This document shows positions 61,721 through 64,000 of a stretch of 64,000 bases of DNA, piece by piece (the first letter of the stretch is position 1; each line of letters opens with the position of its first letter). Both the position numbers and the translations under genes were made by a program. The notes beneath the pieces were generated by a model. It ran no database searches. It was not told the DNA's origin and saw only the letters and a program-made list of their open reading frames with translations. The DNA comes from Pseudomonas asturiensis (GTDB taxonomy: Bacteria; Pseudomonadota; Gammaproteobacteria; Pseudomonadales; Pseudomonadaceae), in assembly GCF_900143095.1 (NCBI RefSeq), contig NZ_FRDA01000004.1:137265-201264 (forward strand). The letters are read 5' to 3'.

Positions 61721-61795
61721 GCCCCACAGACTACGAAACAGGAGTAATCTAATAAATCAAAATAAACCACATCAGTTGTTCAAGAATATTGAATT

Positions 61796-62650
61796 ATGAC
61801 GCCGACGCTCGATATCGAACTGATCAGAACCTTTCATGCCGTCGCCCGCATCGGCAAATTTTCGGCTGCAGCTGATCAACTGCATAAAAGCCCGGCTGCT
61901 GTGAGCGTGCACATCCAGCGTCTTGAGGCCGTCGCAGGCGGTCGCTTGCTGAATCGCGACAACCAGTCGGTTTCTCTCACCGCGCTGGGCAAAAGGCTTT
62001 TGTTGTCCACGACCGAGCTGCTCGCGACTCACGACCGGGTGCTCGCCGACCTTCACGGCACCCGTCTGGCCGGACGTATCAGCCTGGGCGTACCGGATGA
62101 ATACGCCACCCATGTCATCCGCGACATCCTGCCAACGTTCATCGCAGCCTGGCCCAATGTGGTGCTGGAATTGAAAACCGCACCCAGCTACGCCCTTCGC
62201 GAGCAGGTACAGCGCGGCAAGCTTCAGGTGGCAGTGTTGGCGTTGCCCAAGTGCGAGGCGAGCGACGATGCGCAGCGGCTGGTATCGACCCACCCGGTGT
62301 GGGTTGGACCGCAAGGGCATTCCCTGCACATGGCTGAAGTGCTTCCGCTGGCCGTACATGCCGCGCAATGCCCTTATCGGCAAGCGATGCTTGAGTCGCT
62401 CAGTGAATGTGGCCGCAAGGTGCGTATCGTGCTGGAAAGTCCTTCGAATCAGGCAGTCAAGGCTTGCGTAGAAGCAGGGCTGGGCATCAGTCTGATCGAC
62501 CGTTCCCGTGTCACCGCTGGCATGCAGATACTGCAAGGGCTGCCCGAGATTGCCGAACATGACGTGGTGTTTCTGAGGTCGCCGGGTTCGCGGATGGATG
62601 AAGCCGTAGACCTTCTGGGCGACGCCATGCGGCAGTCTTTCCGGCTTTAG
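61796..62650 (+). CDS. LysR-family transcriptional regulator
   Basis: A 284-residue LysR regulator. The helix-turn-helix lies at residues 5-60 (LIRTFHAVARIGKFSAAADQ, then LHKSPAAVSVHIQRLEAVAG). The effector domain follows (RISLGVPDEYATHVIRDILP). The promoter region shared with the divergent DMT exporter is AT-rich. It probably activates the exporter in response to its substrate. Confidence 0.92.
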   Translation: MTPTLDIELIRTFHAVARIGKFSAAADQLHKSPAAVSVHIQRLEAVAGGRLLNRDNQSVSLTALGKRLLLSTTELLATHDRVLADLHGTRLAGRISLGVPDEYATHVIRDILPTFIAAWPNVVLELKTAPSYALREQVQRGKLQVAVLALPKCEASDDAQRLVSTHPVWVGPQGHSLHMAEVLPLAVHAAQCPYRQAMLESLSECGRKVRIVLESPSNQAVKACVEAGLGISLIDRSRVTAGMQILQGLPEIAEHDVVFLRSPGSRMDEAVDLLGDAMRQSFRL

Positions 62651-62688
62651 TTTTCGGTTTAAGTGTTCGGTTTTAGTCAGGCACTTGC

Positions 62689-64000
62689 TCACGCACTGCT
62701 TTGAACAAGGTGCGCCAGACGCGAAGCAATGTCCTGACGGCGGAAAGGCTTGGCCAGAATCTCGAAATCGTCCGTCGGCACCGGTTTGGCATTGGTGTAG
62801 CCGGTGATGATGAGAATGGGAAGGTCGTTGATGCGCTGACGGATCTGCCGAGCCAGTTGAACGCCGGTGATGTCAGCCATGACGTAATCGGTGATCAGTA
62901 CATCCGGCCTCAGGCCTGCATCAAACAGATCCAGCGCGACTGCGGCGGACGGTGCTTCGGTAACCTGATAGCCCAGATCCTGTAAAAGGTGCGCGGTGCT
63001 GTCCCTGACCAGGTCTTCGTCATCGACCAGCAGCACGTGAACGGCCCCCTCAATGACGTGCGCCTCCAGCGATCTGGACTCTGCCCTGTTCACCGGACCG
63101 CTGGCCACGGGCAGCCAGAGATTCACCTCAGTGCCCCTGCCAGGCTGCGAGTGGATAGCGAACTCGCCACCTGACTGCAGCGCCAGCCCCTGAACCATTG
63201 ACAGACCCAGCCCCGTGCCTTTACCCACACCTTTGGTTGAGTAAAAGGGTTCAACGCAATGCCTGAGCGTGTCTTCACTCATGCCGCAGCCGTTGTCGCT
63301 GATTATCAGTCGCACGTGCCCGTCTGCGGGTGACTCGGTCGTGCCATCGAGGGTTTCACTCCGAGCACTGATGCGTACGCGACCACCTTCTTCAAGTGCA
63401 TCGCGCGCGTTGACCGTCAGGTTGAGAATGGCCAGTTCCAGTTGGTGCGGATCAATGAATACAGCAGGCAATCCATCCGGGATATCGATTTGCACCGAGA
63501 TCATCGGGCCGAGCGAGCGCTCGATCAGGTCGCTCAGGTCTGCCACCAGATGCCCGAGGTCGATCGCTTCAGGGTTGAGGGTCTGCCGACGTGCGAAGGT
63601 CAGCAGTCGACCGACCAGGGTTCGCGCGCGGTCTGCAGCCAGCAGCGCGCTTTCGGCCAGACGGGTCGAGCGCTCGTCTTCGGCGCGTCGGCTGATCAGC
63701 TCAAGCGAGGCAATGATCGGCGTCAGCAGGTTGTTGAAGTCGTGCGCAACGCCGCCGCTCAATTGGCCGACCATTTCCATCTTGCGAGACTCATGCAACT
63801 GGGCAAGGGATTTTTCGCGCTGAGCGAGCATCGTCACGACGCGTTGTTCAAGGCTTTCATTCAGGTCACGCAATGCCCGCTCGGCTTGTGCCTGATTGAT
63901 CCATAGCCAGGCCTGCTTTGTGGCCTCCCGAGCGAGTTCGAGTTCATGAGCACCAAAGGTGGTGGTGAGGGAGGGCTGGATGATCAGCGTTGCTTCCAGC
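62689..64000 (-). CDS. Hybrid sensor histidine kinase (N-terminal part beyond the window)
   Basis: About 437 C-terminal residues are present, and the frame stays open to the right edge, so the sensor part is missing. In order: a helical stretch (WLWINQAQAERALRDLNESL), the HisKA H-box VGQLSGGVAHDFNNLLTPII, the HATPase N box LAILNLTVNARDALEEGG, G boxes DNGCGMSED and GKGTGLGLSMVQGL, then a C-terminal receiver domain (VLLVDDEDLVRDSTAHLLQD; phospho-acceptor in DVLITDYVMADITG; ILIITGYTNAKP; LAKPFRRQDI). The end closest to the edge, TLIIQPSLTTTFGAHELELA, suggests a PAS/GAF-type input. The partner is unknown. Confidence 0.93.
   Translation of the reverse strand, partial: LEATLIIQPSLTTTFGAHELELAREATKQAWLWINQAQAERALRDLNESLEQRVVTMLAQREKSLAQLHESRKMEMVGQLSGGVAHDFNNLLTPIIASLELISRRAEDERSTRLAESALLAADRARTLVGRLLTFARRQTLNPEAIDLGHLVADLSDLIERSLGPMISVQIDIPDGLPAVFIDPHQLELAILNLTVNARDALEEGGRVRISARSETLDGTTESPADGHVRLIISDNGCGMSEDTLRHCVEPFYSTKGVGKGTGLGLSMVQGLALQSGGEFAIHSQPGRGTEVNLWLPVASGPVNRAESRSLEAHVIEGAVHVLLVDDEDLVRDSTAHLLQDLGYQVTEAPSAAVALDLFDAGLRPDVLITDYVMADITGVQLARQIRQRINDLPILIITGYTNAKPVPTDDFEILAKPFRRQDIASRLAHLVQSSA

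Noticed and set aside
1..64000. CRISPR arrays, tRNA/rRNA genes, insertion sequences, integrases
   Set aside because: Looked for direct repeats with regular spacing, clover-leaf or rRNA-like stretches and transposase motifs; none could be supported by reading.

Overview
The window is a stretch of chromosome from a high-GC gamma-proteobacterium, almost certainly a Pseudomonas and probably of the P. syringae group. This rests on recalled similarity of the galactose dehydrogenase and of the NrtR/NadD2/PncA/PncB/NadE locus to Pseudomonas proteins, on three methyl-accepting chemotaxis proteins, on an OprD-type porin and a TonB siderophore receptor, and on a Pseudomonas-type REP palindrome. No database search was possible. 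I see no rRNA, tRNA, CRISPR array, insertion sequence or intact prophage.

Layout. 1-2139 (minus): periplasmic aldehyde/xanthine dehydrogenase paoABC, with paoC cut by the window edge. 2464-4327: a DUF1330 protein, then a TetR repressor and a divergent short-chain dehydrogenase separated by two palindromic operators. 4328-6706: an AT-rich segment with a decayed sugar dehydrogenase fragment and a chemoreceptor gene broken by an in-frame TAG. 6905-8622 (minus): a DUF2231 membrane protein and a lipoprotein sorbosone-type dehydrogenase. 9031-11038: a CGNR regulator, then a type VI secretion amidase effector/immunity pair (Tae4/Tai4) and a third small exported protein. 11175-12236: a PRISE-type reductase.

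12323-20208 is the best organised locus. Two divergent NAD operons flank two NrtR-box palindromes. Leftward run nadD2, nrtR, an ADP-ribose-type Nudix hydrolase, an FeS-containing bacterial (6-4) photolyase and a DUF2256 protein. Rightward run pncA, pncB and nadE, followed by an aspartate carbamoyltransferase fused to an N-terminal helix-turn-helix. A dead response-regulator fragment follows, then a Fur-type TonB siderophore receptor, an HSL-family esterase and D-galactose 1-dehydrogenase.

25482-33954 is a 5-oxoproline (pyroglutamate) utilisation cluster: a GntR regulator, a divergent NRAMP-related transporter, pxpA, a DUF1445 hydro-lyase/cyclase, fused pxpBC, a biotin carboxylase with its own biotinyl domain, and an OprD porin. 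A dCache chemoreceptor follows, with altered ligand residues.

36226-48347 is accessory in character: a NADAR glycosidase, small unknowns, a DUF4214 protein, a TetR/MFS efflux pair, an exported alpha/beta hydrolase, a beta-propeller-like protein, several unknown membrane proteins and lipoproteins, and a nucleotidyltransferase remnant. 48409-62650 is mostly ordinary housekeeping and metabolic content: TspO, TrmK, two DMT exporters each with a divergent LysR regulator, a quinone reductase with a WYL regulator, GST, an AraC regulator, a serine/threonine dehydratase, a saccharopine-dehydrogenase-like protein with DUF2269, and an HBM chemoreceptor with a probable FliA promoter. The window ends inside a hybrid histidine kinase.

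The strongest leads are: the 35-bp perfect palindrome and the photolyase-containing NAD operon; the HTH-ATCase fusion beside it; the amber-interrupted chemoreceptor; a GGTTAC motif shared by the CGNR regulator gene and a distant hydrolase gene; and the third exported protein beside Tae4/Tai4.
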